Shown: in pieces, positions 7,523 to 15,511 of the stretch
Layout: the number at the start of each line of letters is the position of its first letter
Numbering within the stretch: the first letter of the stretch is position 1
Origin: Clostridium sp. CAG:508
Lineage (GTDB): Bacteria; Bacillota; Clostridia; TANB77; CAG-508
Reading direction: 5' to 3'
NCBI GenBank assembly: GCA_000435755.1
Contig: FR889109.1
Location: forward strand, 153,272-194,424
DNA length: 41,153 nt
Translations under genes and position numbers: made by a program
Notes under the pieces: model-generated
Told to the model about the DNA's origin: nothing
Database searches by the model: none
The model's input: only the letters and a program-made list of their open reading frames with translations

Positions 7523-7984
7523 GTGAAAACATTGTACGATAATATAGAAGAATTTGATAAATTAAAAACTAAAGTATTAAAGTATATAATGTATAAGAAG
7601 AGAACTGAAAGAGAAATAATTCAGAAGTTCTCTTCTTCTGTTGACCAAAACTTATTAGAAGACGTTATTGAACATTTAAAAGAAATTGGATATATAAATG
7701 ACGAAAACTACATAGAGAGAGCAGTTAATGAGTTTATGGCTATAAATACATTGTCTATAAAAGAAATGAGAAATAAACTATATGCAAAAGGACTTAGTAG
7801 TGATATAATAGACACATATTTTGAAAATCATGAGGACGAAATATTAGAATATGAAATAAATTGTGCTAGAAAAATTATAATAAAAAAGCAAACTCAAATG
7901 GAAAAAGAAGAAATTGAACAGTTTTTATACAGAAAAGGTTACTCTTCAGAAAATATTAGAGAAGCATTTGAAACACTAGAATAA
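7523..7984 (+). CDS. recX: RecX regulatory protein
   Basis: RecX binds and caps RecA filaments. The protein is about 153 residues, similar to short RecX forms and much shorter than Bacillus RecX. Typical three-helix tandem repeats are visible: YIMYKKRTEREIIQKF, then VIEHLKEIGYINDENYIERAV, LSIKEMRNKLYAKGLSSDII and a C-terminal FLYRKGYSSENIREAFE. The start is uncertain: GTG at 7523 gives the longest frame, but the AGGTGA at 7521-7526 would suit the TTG at 7532. The gene is directly downstream of recA, the usual place. Confidence 0.92.
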   Translation: MKTLYDNIEEFDKLKTKVLKYIMYKKRTEREIIQKFSSSVDQNLLEDVIEHLKEIGYINDENYIERAVNEFMAINTLSIKEMRNKLYAKGLSSDIIDTYFENHEDEILEYEINCARKIIIKKQTQMEKEEIEQFLYRKGYSSENIREAFETLE

Positions 7985-7994
7985 GGGGAAATAT

Positions 7995-8750
7995 ATGCAA
8001 AACGTATTAACATTAGAAACAAATAAATATAAAGTAAAGGTGGAAAATTTTGAAGGACCACTAGATTTGTTATGCCACTTAATTGATAAAAATAAAATGG
8101 ACATTTGTGATATAAAAATTAGTGAAATTACAGACCAATACATAGCATATTTAAATGCTATGGAAGAGCTTAACTTAGAGATAGCAAGTGAGTTTTTAAT
8201 AATGGCATCTACGTTATTATATTTAAAGTCAAAAACACTTTTGCCAAATGATGTTGAGGATGAAAAAGAATTAACAGAAGAGGAACTTTTAAGAAGGATT
8301 ATAGAGTACAAGAAATATAAAGAAATTACTAAAACCTTGAAAGAATGTGCAGAAAATAATTCTAAAAAAATATTTAAAAATCCAGAAGTAATAGAATTGC
8401 CAAAACAAAAACTAGAAGCAACATACACAAAAGAAATGATTTCTGAAATGTATAAGAATGTAATAGAAAAAAATGCACAAAAACTAAATCAAAATGCTAA
8501 GAATATTGAAAAGATTGCAATTACTGATACATATACTGTTGAGAGCAAAGTAAAAGTAATGTTTAGAGAGCTTATTCGTAAAAATAAATTTGTATTCAAT
8601 AAACTATTTTCATTAAAACAATGCAACAAACAAGAAGTAATGACAGCTTTTACAGGACTTTTAGAACTATCAAGAAGAAGCAAAGTGGTTACAAATCAAG
8701 AAGAACTATTTGGAGACATCACTGTAGAAAAGGCTAAAAAAACTGTTTAA
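7995..8750 (+). CDS. scpA: Segregation and condensation protein A
   Basis: ScpA is the kleisin subunit of the SMC condensin complex that organises and segregates the chromosome. The 251-residue protein has the family N terminus (VKVENFEGPLDLLCHLI), then DICDIKISEITDQYI, the EFLIMASTLLYLKSKTLLP block and a C-terminal winged helix (VMFRELIRKNKFVF...VMTAFTGLLELSRR). It starts at an ATG with AAGGGG 6 bases upstream, 10 bases after recX. scpB, which normally follows, is not in this position or anywhere in the window. Confidence 0.96.
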   Translation: MQNVLTLETNKYKVKVENFEGPLDLLCHLIDKNKMDICDIKISEITDQYIAYLNAMEELNLEIASEFLIMASTLLYLKSKTLLPNDVEDEKELTEEELLRRIIEYKKYKEITKTLKECAENNSKKIFKNPEVIELPKQKLEATYTKEMISEMYKNVIEKNAQKLNQNAKNIEKIAITDTYTVESKVKVMFRELIRKNKFVFNKLFSLKQCNKQEVMTAFTGLLELSRRSKVVTNQEELFGDITVEKAKKTV

Positions 8751-8802
8751 AAATACAAAAAATGGAAAAACTAATATCAAATAACTTCAAAAGGAGGTTA
8801 TC

Positions 8803-9435
8803 ATGATATTAGTTTTAATTTTTCTTGGAATACTAGTATTACTAGTGACTATTATAACTTTAATAATAGCCTCAACACTACATATACAAATAAAAAACTT
8901 AAGTGTGTCAAATATGGAGCCTAAAAATACAAATGAGTATGCAATAATATTTTCGCTATATTTAGGCAATAAAATTAAATGGATATGGTTTAGACTAAAT
9001 GATAAAAAAGTTAGAAAAATGTACTCGAAAATGCAATTGGAAAAACTAGATTTCAAAAAGTTTAGAAAAGATTTTAAAGTAAAAGACCTAAAAGAACTAC
9101 CAAAATTACAACCTAAAATTTCATATTTAAATTTAGATGCAAACTTAGGATTTATAAGCCCGATGACAACCTCGTTTTTGGTAGCAACTATTGCGTCAAT
9201 AATATCAATAGCATTACCATATTTAGCAAAGAGTATAAAAAAAGAAAGATATATTTATAATATAAAACCACTTTATTATAATAAAAATTTATACAAAATT
9301 AACTTAAATTGTATAATTGAGATAAAAATGGTACATATTATCAATATAATATTTATCTTAATAAAGAAAGGAAGGAAGAAAAATGAGCAATCAACAACAT
9401 CCAATAGAAAACCTTATGCTTACAGCTATGAATAG
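8803..9435 (+). CDS. DUF2953-type membrane protein
   Basis: This is a 210-residue protein with one N-terminal membrane helix (about residues 2-22), a middle hydrophobic segment (about 118-142) and a basic soluble part. The arrangement and the position just before ytfJ fit the DUF2953 family of sporulation-associated membrane proteins (YtfI-like), as in the Bacillus ytfI-ytfJ pair. Its 3' end overlaps ytfJ by 53 bases in another frame, so its last ~17 residues are constrained by the start of ytfJ. GGAGG precedes the ATG. It has no enzyme motifs. Confidence 0.78.
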   Translation: MILVLIFLGILVLLVTIITLIIASTLHIQIKNLSVSNMEPKNTNEYAIIFSLYLGNKIKWIWFRLNDKKVRKMYSKMQLEKLDFKKFRKDFKVKDLKELPKLQPKISYLNLDANLGFISPMTTSFLVATIASIISIALPYLAKSIKKERYIYNIKPLYYNKNLYKINLNCIIEIKMVHIINIIFILIKKGRKKNEQSTTSNRKPYAYSYE

Positions 9436-9988
9436 TATTAGAGATATGGTAGATGTAAATACAATTATAGGAGAGCCTATTGAGACTAGCAATAATATAA
9501 TAATAATTCCAATTTCAAAAGTTGGATTTGGGTTTGCAGCAGGTGGAAGTGAGTTTAAAGGCGAAACAATTGACGAATACACTAAGAGAGAAAAAGAGGA
9601 AGCAATACAATATAGGTTACCATTTGGTGGAGGAAGTGGAGCAGGAGTTTCTATTTCACCAGTTGCATTTTTAGTGGTTCAACAAAATAATGTCAAATTA
9701 TTACCAGTAGAGCATTGTTCAGCAATTGATAGACTACTAGATTATGTACCGGATTTAATGGAAAAAGCAAATTGTATGTTAAATAAAAGTATGCAAAATA
9801 AAAAAGAAGAAATGAAAAATCAAGAGAAAATTAAAAAACAAGTAAAAGAAATACTAGAGAAAGATGAGGAACCAATAGTAACTGCACAAGTTAAAGCAAG
9901 ACCGAAACATGCAAAAGTCCCAAGACCAGAACCAATAGAATATGATTATGAGTATGATGAAACAGAAGAACCAGATAGCTTAGAATAA
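9383..9988 (+). CDS. ytfJ: GerW family sporulation protein (YtfJ)
   Basis: The 201-residue protein matches the YtfJ/GerW family: HPIENLMLTAMNSIRDMVDVNTIIGEPIE, then IPISKVGFGFAAGGSEF, the glycine-rich PFGGGSGAGVSISPVAFLVV and a segment ending in VKLLPVEH. In Bacillus this spore protein is needed for normal germination. Here the C terminus (after about residue 140) is an unusually long charged tail rich in Lys, Glu and Pro, ending acidic. The ATG has AGGAAGG upstream, inside the end of the DUF2953 gene. A terminator follows. Confidence 0.92.
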   Translation: MSNQQHPIENLMLTAMNSIRDMVDVNTIIGEPIETSNNIIIIPISKVGFGFAAGGSEFKGETIDEYTKREKEEAIQYRLPFGGGSGAGVSISPVAFLVVQQNNVKLLPVEHCSAIDRLLDYVPDLMEKANCMLNKSMQNKKEEMKNQEKIKKQVKEILEKDEEPIVTAQVKARPKHAKVPRPEPIEYDYEYDETEEPDSLE

Positions 9989-10008
9989 AATATTACAATT
10001 GTATTACA

Positions 10009-10046
10009 AAAAGATTAAGTTTACATTACATGTACTTAATCTTTTC
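10009..10046 (+). terminator. Terminator after ytfJ
   Basis: A 12-bp stem (10009-10020 with 10034-10045) ends in TTTT. The loop contains a second small stem. Confidence 0.8.
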
Positions 10047-10093
10047 GCTTTTATGGTAAAATAAACATACAAATTACTAAAGAAGGAAAAAAC

Positions 10094-11251
10094 ATGAAAT
10101 ACTCAGAAAATTTTGAAGAATTGAATTTGCCGGATTTATATCAATTTGGGGTTGAATTAGAAGCTTTTAATGTTAACACAGGAATACCTACTAAAAATAG
10201 ACCTAGTTTATACATGTCTGCTGATAGTAACAGGTTTCTAAAAGAGCATAGATGGAAAAAGGCAAATGCAATAGAAGAAACATTAGTATCAGAAGGGGGA
10301 GCAGAGCTTGTTTCTCCTATTTTGCATGACACAAAAGAGGATTGGCAAAATTTAACTGAAGTATGTGAACATATGAAAAAATATCCGGGTAATCATGGGA
10401 AAGAAGTAGTAACAGACAGTAAGTGTGGATGTCATGTACATTTTGACGCTAGATGTTTAACAGGAAAAAACTTACAAGAAACAGAAAAATTAATGGGAAC
10501 ATTTCTTAGGTTTTGGGCTGAATCTGAGGAATTGATATATAAAATGTGTAATGATGTCGGAGATCCAATAAGAGCAGGCACACTAACAAATACCAAAAAG
10601 GGACTAAACAGATTAAGCATGAAACTTCAACATATAAAAGGTATGGCAAGCCCAACAGGCAAGAAAATAATGAAAGACATAGAGAAAAATAGACTTAAGG
10701 TATCATATAGAAAATTTGGACTGTTAAAGCGAGCAGTGGCCAAAGGGAAGTTAGATACTAGAAGATATCATGGACTTAACTTAACTAATGTAGGAAATCC
10801 AAAGAAAAACACAATAGAGTTTAGAACAAGTAATGGAACATTAAATCCAGAAGTAATTAAGAAGAATGTGTATTTATATGCTTCTGTACTTCAAACTGCC
10901 AGAACAATGGCATTAGAACCAGAAAAACTTCAAGAACAAATGCAACAATTTTATAGGACAGATGTAACAGAGCAAGAAAAGGTACAAAGTTTTTTGAATT
11001 TAGTATTTGAAAATGAAGAAGACAGAAAAATCTATGAAGAAAGATGGCAGTCTGTAAAAGATGCTACGGTATTTGTGAAAAATCAGGGAGATTTCCTACA
11101 AGGAACTTTCAAAAGAGATGAGTTTAAAGCAATTGCTAAAAGGACTCCAGCTACATTGGCTAAGGAAGCTTTTTGTAAGTTGAAACAAATGGCGAGAGAA
11201 AGTAGAGAAGAAACTAAAGGAAGGGAAACAAATGATGGACCAGAATTATGA
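10094..11251 (+). CDS. Putative amidoligase (COOH-NH2 ligase superfamily)
   Basis: The 385-residue protein carries the signature set of the Amidoligase_2 family, which shares the glutamine synthetase fold: FGVELEA (residues 18-24), EGGAELVSPIL (about 68-78), CGCHVHFD (from 111), YHGLNLTN (about 225) and NTIEFRTSNGTL (about 239-250). The conserved Glu, His and Arg residues would bind ATP-Mg and the substrate carboxylate. Such enzymes are predicted to join a carboxylate to an amine, for example in peptide or cell-wall modification; the substrates are unknown. The start has AAGGAAA upstream. It overlaps the next small gene by 20 bases, so the two probably work together. Confidence 0.78.
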   Translation: MKYSENFEELNLPDLYQFGVELEAFNVNTGIPTKNRPSLYMSADSNRFLKEHRWKKANAIEETLVSEGGAELVSPILHDTKEDWQNLTEVCEHMKKYPGNHGKEVVTDSKCGCHVHFDARCLTGKNLQETEKLMGTFLRFWAESEELIYKMCNDVGDPIRAGTLTNTKKGLNRLSMKLQHIKGMASPTGKKIMKDIEKNRLKVSYRKFGLLKRAVAKGKLDTRRYHGLNLTNVGNPKKNTIEFRTSNGTLNPEVIKKNVYLYASVLQTARTMALEPEKLQEQMQQFYRTDVTEQEKVQSFLNLVFENEEDRKIYEERWQSVKDATVFVKNQGDFLQGTFKRDEFKAIAKRTPATLAKEAFCKLKQMARESREETKGRETNDGPEL

Positions 11252-11675
11252 AATGGCACTATCAGAAGTTGATGAGATATTAAACTATACAGATGAAGAA
11301 CTAGTAAAAAAAATACCTATACAACTTAGAATTTTGATAAGTAATAATAAAAATAAAGAATATAAACCAAATATTGATAGAACTAGGCCAATTAGTGAAC
11401 AAGAATTATTAAAAGAAACAAAAGCTATACTAAGTTTATTGTTTCGTAGTTATTGGGCAACAGAAGAGGAAAAATTAGAATTTGAAAAACAAGATGCCTT
11501 AGAATATGAAAATTTAAGTAAAAGTACAGAAGTCATATTTCCTGTTAATAGAAAACAAGAGCAGAATGTAAATGTTCAAAGTCAAAACGTTGAGCTGACT
11601 GTTGTAGATAATATACCATGGTATAGAAAAATTTATAATAAAATAATAAAATTATTTAAACATAGCAACAAATAA
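11232..11675 (+). CDS. Small protein coupled to the amidoligase, function unknown
   Basis: I do not recognise a named family. The 147-residue protein starts inside the end of the amidoligase gene, with GGAAGGG just upstream. The first ~85 residues are a compact helical region: ALSEVDEILNYTDEELVKKI, then an acidic EEEKLEFEKQDALEYE after the conserved-looking LLFRSYWAT. A Gln/Asn/Val linker and a basic amphipathic C terminus (WYRKIYNKIIKLFKHSNK) follow, which could touch a membrane or nucleic acid. There is no signal peptide. It could be a substrate, adaptor or regulator of the amidoligase. Its stop overlaps a terminator hairpin. Confidence 0.72.
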   Translation: MMDQNYEMALSEVDEILNYTDEELVKKIPIQLRILISNNKNKEYKPNIDRTRPISEQELLKETKAILSLLFRSYWATEEEKLEFEKQDALEYENLSKSTEVIFPVNRKQEQNVNVQSQNVELTVVDNIPWYRKIYNKIIKLFKHSNK

Positions 11676-11691
11676 TATTGCTATGTTTTTT
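11659..11691 (+). terminator. Terminator of the amidoligase operon
   Basis: A 10-bp stem (11659-11668 with 11678-11687) and a run of six T form it. The left arm lies inside the last codons of the upstream gene. Confidence 0.8.
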
Positions 11692-11719
11692 GCTCTGTAG
11701 AAGATAAATATATGAATTA

Positions 11720-11754
11720 CAAAAATTTCTAGCAGTTTGCACTGCGTAGAAATT
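11720..11754 (-). terminator. Terminator of the M23 peptidase gene
   Basis: Read on the minus strand, a 12-bp stem with one bulged base (11754-11742 with 11735-11724) is followed by TTTTT. It lies 9 bases after the peptidase stop codon. Confidence 0.75.
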
Positions 11755-11762
11755 CTTGGTGC

Positions 11763-12857
11763 TTAGTCTGGTAAATTAGAATCAATAAAATCAATTTTTC
11801 TGCTATAGTCTTTGGTTTCTTGATTACTTTTATAAACTTCGCTGCGATTTCTTTGTAAAAAATTTACTAGGTCATATAAATCACACCAAATTTGATTTGG
11901 CCCCTCTTTTTGAACTTCATCAAAAATAAGCTGAATACCAAAATGCAAGTGAGGTACATTTATGTTATTTACATTTTCTTTTGTACTATAACCTGTCATT
12001 CCAAGGTATCCAATAACATCACCAGCTTGAACAATTTGCCCTTCTTTAATATTTTCAGCATAAGGATGGTTTTTTCTTAAATGTGCATAGTAATAATAAC
12101 GTTTTTTATCAAAACTACGAATACCAACTCTCCAACCACCATATTGATTCCAACCAACAGCTTCAACAATACCAGATTCAACAGCAATAATAGGAGTGCC
12201 AATATTACCCATAAGGTCATTGCCAAAATGTACTCTTTTATAACCATAAGATCTAGAGGCCCCAAAGTCATCATAATGACTAAAACTATAGCCTTTAGCA
12301 ATTGGACAAAAAGCTTTTAAACCATACTTTTCTTCAAACTTTTTTTCAGTAGAATTAGAGCCTTTTATTTCAATTTGATATTCACCTATAAATTCATGTA
12401 AGGCAGAGTCATAGCCTTCAAAATAATATTTATAGAGTTTCATCTTTTTAGTTAATTCTTCAATTGTCTTACCTGATTTTAATTCTGCTACTAATTTATC
12501 CAAATCAGCTTGTTTGAATTTAGAAAAGTTATTTTGATATTTACAAGCTAAGTAAGATATAAGTTCAACCCAATTGTATTTTACTGCTTCATTTTTTTGA
12601 TGTGAGTTAATATCTAATTTTGATGTCTTATCTAAAACCTCATAGCTTACTTTAAATTCAAACCATTTGATGTAATCCTTTTTCTTTTTAGATTCTGCAA
12701 CATCATTGCTATAAATATATTTTTCTGTTTGACCACTAACAGGTAAAATAGGAGTAGTAAGTACAAAATAGCAAATTAGTAAAATTACAATTAGTGCTAT
12801 TGAACTGATACAAAGCCATATCAAACTTTTATTTATTTTAAAACTTTTAATTATCAC
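11763..12857 (-). CDS. Membrane-anchored M23 family metallopeptidase
   Basis: The 364-residue protein has one N-terminal membrane helix (about residues 14-34), a helical middle of about 150 residues with no recognised domain, and a C-terminal LytM/M23 domain (about 190-345). The zinc ligands appear intact: HFGNDL (H-x3-D), and PHLHFGIQ supplying the HxH pair. M23 enzymes cut peptidoglycan cross-bridges or stem peptides outside the membrane. The start is GTG with GGTGA 7 bases upstream. It could be a vegetative endopeptidase or a SpoIIQ-like sporulation partner of SpoIIIAH, but it is longer than usual SpoIIQ. It converges on the amidoligase operon and is divergent from metK. Confidence 0.88.
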   Translation of the reverse strand: MIIKSFKINKSLIWLCISSIALIVILLICYFVLTTPILPVSGQTEKYIYSNDVAESKKKKDYIKWFEFKVSYEVLDKTSKLDINSHQKNEAVKYNWVELISYLACKYQNNFSKFKQADLDKLVAELKSGKTIEELTKKMKLYKYYFEGYDSALHEFIGEYQIEIKGSNSTEKKFEEKYGLKAFCPIAKGYSFSHYDDFGASRSYGYKRVHFGNDLMGNIGTPIIAVESGIVEAVGWNQYGGWRVGIRSFDKKRYYYYAHLRKNHPYAENIKEGQIVQAGDVIGYLGMTGYSTKENVNNINVPHLHFGIQLIFDEVQKEGPNQIWCDLYDLVNFLQRNRSEVYKSNQETKDYSRKIDFIDSNLPD

Positions 12858-12901
12858 TAAAATTCACCAATATAAATTTATGAAAAAAACTAAAAAATAT
12901 G

Positions 12902-12930
12902 ATTACATTTGGATACTATAGTGATATAAT
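12902..12930 (+). promoter_or_regulatory. Promoter of metK
   Basis: A weak ATTACA (12902-12907) is separated by 17 bases from a perfect TATAAT (12925-12930). The leader to the start codon is only about 30 bases, too short for a SAM riboswitch. Confidence 0.6.
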
Positions 12931-12967
12931 TTAAATGCCACAAAAAAGAAATAAGGAGGAGCTAATT

Positions 12968-14077
12968 ATGAAGAATTATTTATTTACTTCAGAAAGCGTA
13001 ACAGAAGGACATCCAGACAAATTGTGTGATTTAATATCAGATAGTATTTTGGATGCATGTCTTGAACAAGACGAAAATTCAAGAGTGGCAATTGAAACCT
13101 TTGCTTCAAAAAATTTAATTACAATAGCAGGCCAAATTACCACTAATGCTAAAATTGATGCAGAAAAAATTGCAAGAGAAACTATGAAACAAATAGGCTA
13201 CGACAATGAACAGACAGATATTGATTATCGTACTTGCAAAATAGAAACAAATATCACAACACAAAGTGGTGATATTGCAATGGGCGTTGACGTCGGAGGA
13301 GCAGGTGACCAAGGTATTATGTTTGGATATGCCTGTGACGAAACAGAAAACTATATGCCGTTTGCAATTGATATGGCACATAAACTAGCTAAGCAATTGA
13401 CGAAAGTTAGAAAGGAAAACATAATACCATATCTAAGGCCAGATGGAAAAACACAAGTAACAGTGGAATATGAAAACGATAAACCAAAAAGAATAGAAAC
13501 AATACTAATTTCAAACCAGCATTTAGCAGATGTAGATATGGAACAAATGAAACAAGATATAATAGAAAAGGTTATAAAACCAATAGTACCAGAGAAATAC
13601 ATTGATGAAAATACAAAAATATATGTAAATCCAACAGGAAGATTTGTAATAGGTGGACCTTTAGGAGATACAGGACTTACAGGAAGAAAGTTAATAGTAG
13701 ATACTTATGGTGGTTATAGCAGACATGGTGGAGGAGCATTTTCTGGAAAAGACGCAAGTAAAGTAGATAGAAGTGCAAGTTATATGTTAAGATATATTGC
13801 AAAAAATATAGTAGCAAATGGATATGCTAAAAAATGTGAAATTCAAGTATCATATGCAATAGGAATGGAGCAACCATTATCAGTATATGTAGATACATTT
13901 GGGACAGGCACTATCCCAGAAGAAAAAATAGTGGAATTGATAAAAGAAAAATTTGATTTAACCCCAAATGGAATAATAAAATATTTAGACTTAAAAAAGC
14001 CAATATATAAACAAACTACAAACTATGGGCACTTTGGAAAAGAAAATTTATCATGGGAGAAAATTAACATTTTATAA
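12968..14077 (+). CDS. metK: S-adenosylmethionine synthetase
   Basis: MetK makes S-adenosylmethionine from ATP and methionine. The protein is 369 residues, slightly shorter than the usual 380-400. Signature segments are present: FTSESVTEGHPDKLCD, GAGDQGIMFGYA (about residue 110), the second signature GGGAFSGKDASKVDRSA (about 257) and a C-terminal YGHFGKENLSWE. The start is the ATG at 12968 with AAGGAGGA 7 bases upstream. An upstream in-frame extension adds residues unlike the family and is rejected. The gene is transcribed alone, divergent from the M23 gene. Confidence 0.97.
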   Translation: MKNYLFTSESVTEGHPDKLCDLISDSILDACLEQDENSRVAIETFASKNLITIAGQITTNAKIDAEKIARETMKQIGYDNEQTDIDYRTCKIETNITTQSGDIAMGVDVGGAGDQGIMFGYACDETENYMPFAIDMAHKLAKQLTKVRKENIIPYLRPDGKTQVTVEYENDKPKRIETILISNQHLADVDMEQMKQDIIEKVIKPIVPEKYIDENTKIYVNPTGRFVIGGPLGDTGLTGRKLIVDTYGGYSRHGGGAFSGKDASKVDRSASYMLRYIAKNIVANGYAKKCEIQVSYAIGMEQPLSVYVDTFGTGTIPEEKIVELIKEKFDLTPNGIIKYLDLKKPIYKQTTNYGHFGKENLSWEKINIL

Positions 14078-14110
14078 AAAACAAGATGATTAACATAAAC
14101 ACATAAAATA

Positions 14111-14170
14111 TTGCCAGATTGGTATAAATGTGATATAATGTAGATTAGTTACTTTATTTAAAGTGACTAA
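14111..14170 (+). promoter_or_regulatory. Promoter and 5' leader hairpin of the acetate kinase gene
   Basis: TTGCCA (14111-14116), a 17-base spacer and TATAAT (14134-14139) form a strong sigma-A promoter. The expected start is at about 14146. An 11-bp inverted repeat with one G-U pair (14145-14155 with 14160-14170, 4-base loop) forms the very 5' end of the transcript. It has no U tract, so it is more likely an operator or mRNA-stabilising stem than a terminator. Confidence 0.6.
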
Positions 14171-14204
14171 ATTACTTTGAAAAGAAAAAAGGAGAATAGA
14201 CATC

Positions 14205-15383
14205 ATGGGAAAGATCGTTTCTATCAACGCTGGCAGCACATCCATTAAGATGGCAATTTATGACGATTTTGCCATTCAGGATGGGCAGACTACTCCTCTT
14301 GCTGAGTACCGGTGGGAGAAGGATGTAAAGAAGGCGACTGTGAAGTTTGGAGTGCACAAATATGTGCATGACGTACCTTTTGAGAGTCACACAGAGGCTT
14401 TCAAGGATGGAATCAATCGATTCAAGAGAGCAGAGAGTTTCAAGTATTCGAATGAAATTATCACTGTGGTGAATCGAGCGGTCAATGGAGGAGAACTCCT
14501 ACAGAGTCCCGATCCCATTGAAATAACGACGGAAGTTCAGAAAGAATTTGAAAGGAATATCGATCTGGCGCCGAACCACAACCCTCCTGCTTTGGAGGTC
14601 TCCAAGGCGGCTCAAAAGCTGTTTTATGGTGCCAAACATTATTACATGTTCGACACTGGGTGGCATTCAACAATGCCAATTATGAATCAGCTATATGCTC
14701 TGCCGAAAGAATGCTTTGAAAAAGTGGGGATTCGAGCATTTGGTGCTCATGGAATTGTCTATATGGACAATACTAAGAGAGCTGCCCAGAAGCTCAATAT
14801 CTCCGAGGATAAGGTTAATCTTATCCTACTCCACCTTGGTGGGGGATGCAGTGCTAATGCTGTGAAAAACGGTAAAAGCATAGATACCACCATGGGCTAT
14901 ACTCCTATTGATGGCTTGATGATGGCCACCAGGTGTGGACACATTGATCCTGGAGTTTTCCCGAAGTTAGTGGAATACTATGGCAGTGTGAAGAAGGTGA
15001 TGGAGGTCATGACTAAAAAGTCTGGCTTCTATGGACTCACTGGAGAAGCTGACATGCGTCTGGTCAAAAAGTTGGCCGAAGAAGGTGATGAAATGGCAAA
15101 TGTTGCCATTGAGAGATTCATCAATGAAGTTCGCAAAGTCATTGGAGCATATATGGCTGAACTCGATTATGAAGTCGATGCTATTGTGTGTTCCGGAGGT
15201 ATCGCGGAAAATGATACGGAAATCCTCCGTAGAATTTTTGAAGGATATGAGAATGTGGGACTTTCTCTGTCCAAGGATACTACAAAGATCACAGATGAGG
15301 AATGTTGCTATATTCCTGTGATGGTAATCCAGGCGAATGAGGAATTGGCTATGGCAAAGGCGGTTTTGAAAGAAGTGATTTAG
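14205..15383 (+). CDS. ackA: Acetate kinase, divergent and GC-rich
   Basis: The enzyme interconverts acetate + ATP and acetyl phosphate + ADP. The 392-residue protein keeps the ASKHA fold motifs: INAGSTSIK (Asn7, Ser10, Ser12, Lys14 in archaeal numbering), NRAVNGGE (Arg91 kept, but both flanking histidines of the usual HRVVHGGE are Asn), NHNPPAL (His123), MFDTGWHSTMP (Asp148), GAHGIVY (His180), MATRCGHIDPG (Arg241) and SGGIAEN (Glu384). Base composition differs sharply from its neighbours: 60-base lines here count 42-50% GC, against about 20% in the line before the gene, and codons such as CTG, CTC, CGG and GTC appear. It was probably acquired horizontally. No phosphotransacetylase gene is adjacent. 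It has its own promoter and terminator. Substrate preference is uncertain because of the active-site changes. Confidence 0.88.
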   Translation: MGKIVSINAGSTSIKMAIYDDFAIQDGQTTPLAEYRWEKDVKKATVKFGVHKYVHDVPFESHTEAFKDGINRFKRAESFKYSNEIITVVNRAVNGGELLQSPDPIEITTEVQKEFERNIDLAPNHNPPALEVSKAAQKLFYGAKHYYMFDTGWHSTMPIMNQLYALPKECFEKVGIRAFGAHGIVYMDNTKRAAQKLNISEDKVNLILLHLGGGCSANAVKNGKSIDTTMGYTPIDGLMMATRCGHIDPGVFPKLVEYYGSVKKVMEVMTKKSGFYGLTGEADMRLVKKLAEEGDEMANVAIERFINEVRKVIGAYMAELDYEVDAIVCSGGIAENDTEILRRIFEGYENVGLSLSKDTTKITDEECCYIPVMVIQANEELAMAKAVLKEVI

Positions 15384-15387
15384 TTAC

Positions 15388-15415
15388 AAAATAGCAGGCA
15401 ATTGCCTGCTATTTT
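15388..15415 (+). terminator. Terminator of the acetate kinase gene
   Basis: A 28-base perfect palindrome (AAAATAGCAGG arm, 6-base loop) begins 4 bases after the stop codon and ends in TTTT. Confidence 0.85.
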
Positions 15416-15511
15416 ATATATAATATTTGGAGAATTTCATAAAAATACTACCCAAACTCTATATTGTGTGGTATAATAATTCACGAAATAAGAAAAAAGG
15501 AGGAGTTAACC

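Noticed and set aside
12935..12967. Upstream in-frame start for metK
   Set aside because: It adds residues not found in MetK, contains the ribosome binding site of the real start, and lies almost at the -10 box.
12858..12967. SAM riboswitch before metK
   Set aside because: The leader is too short and has no SAM aptamer features.
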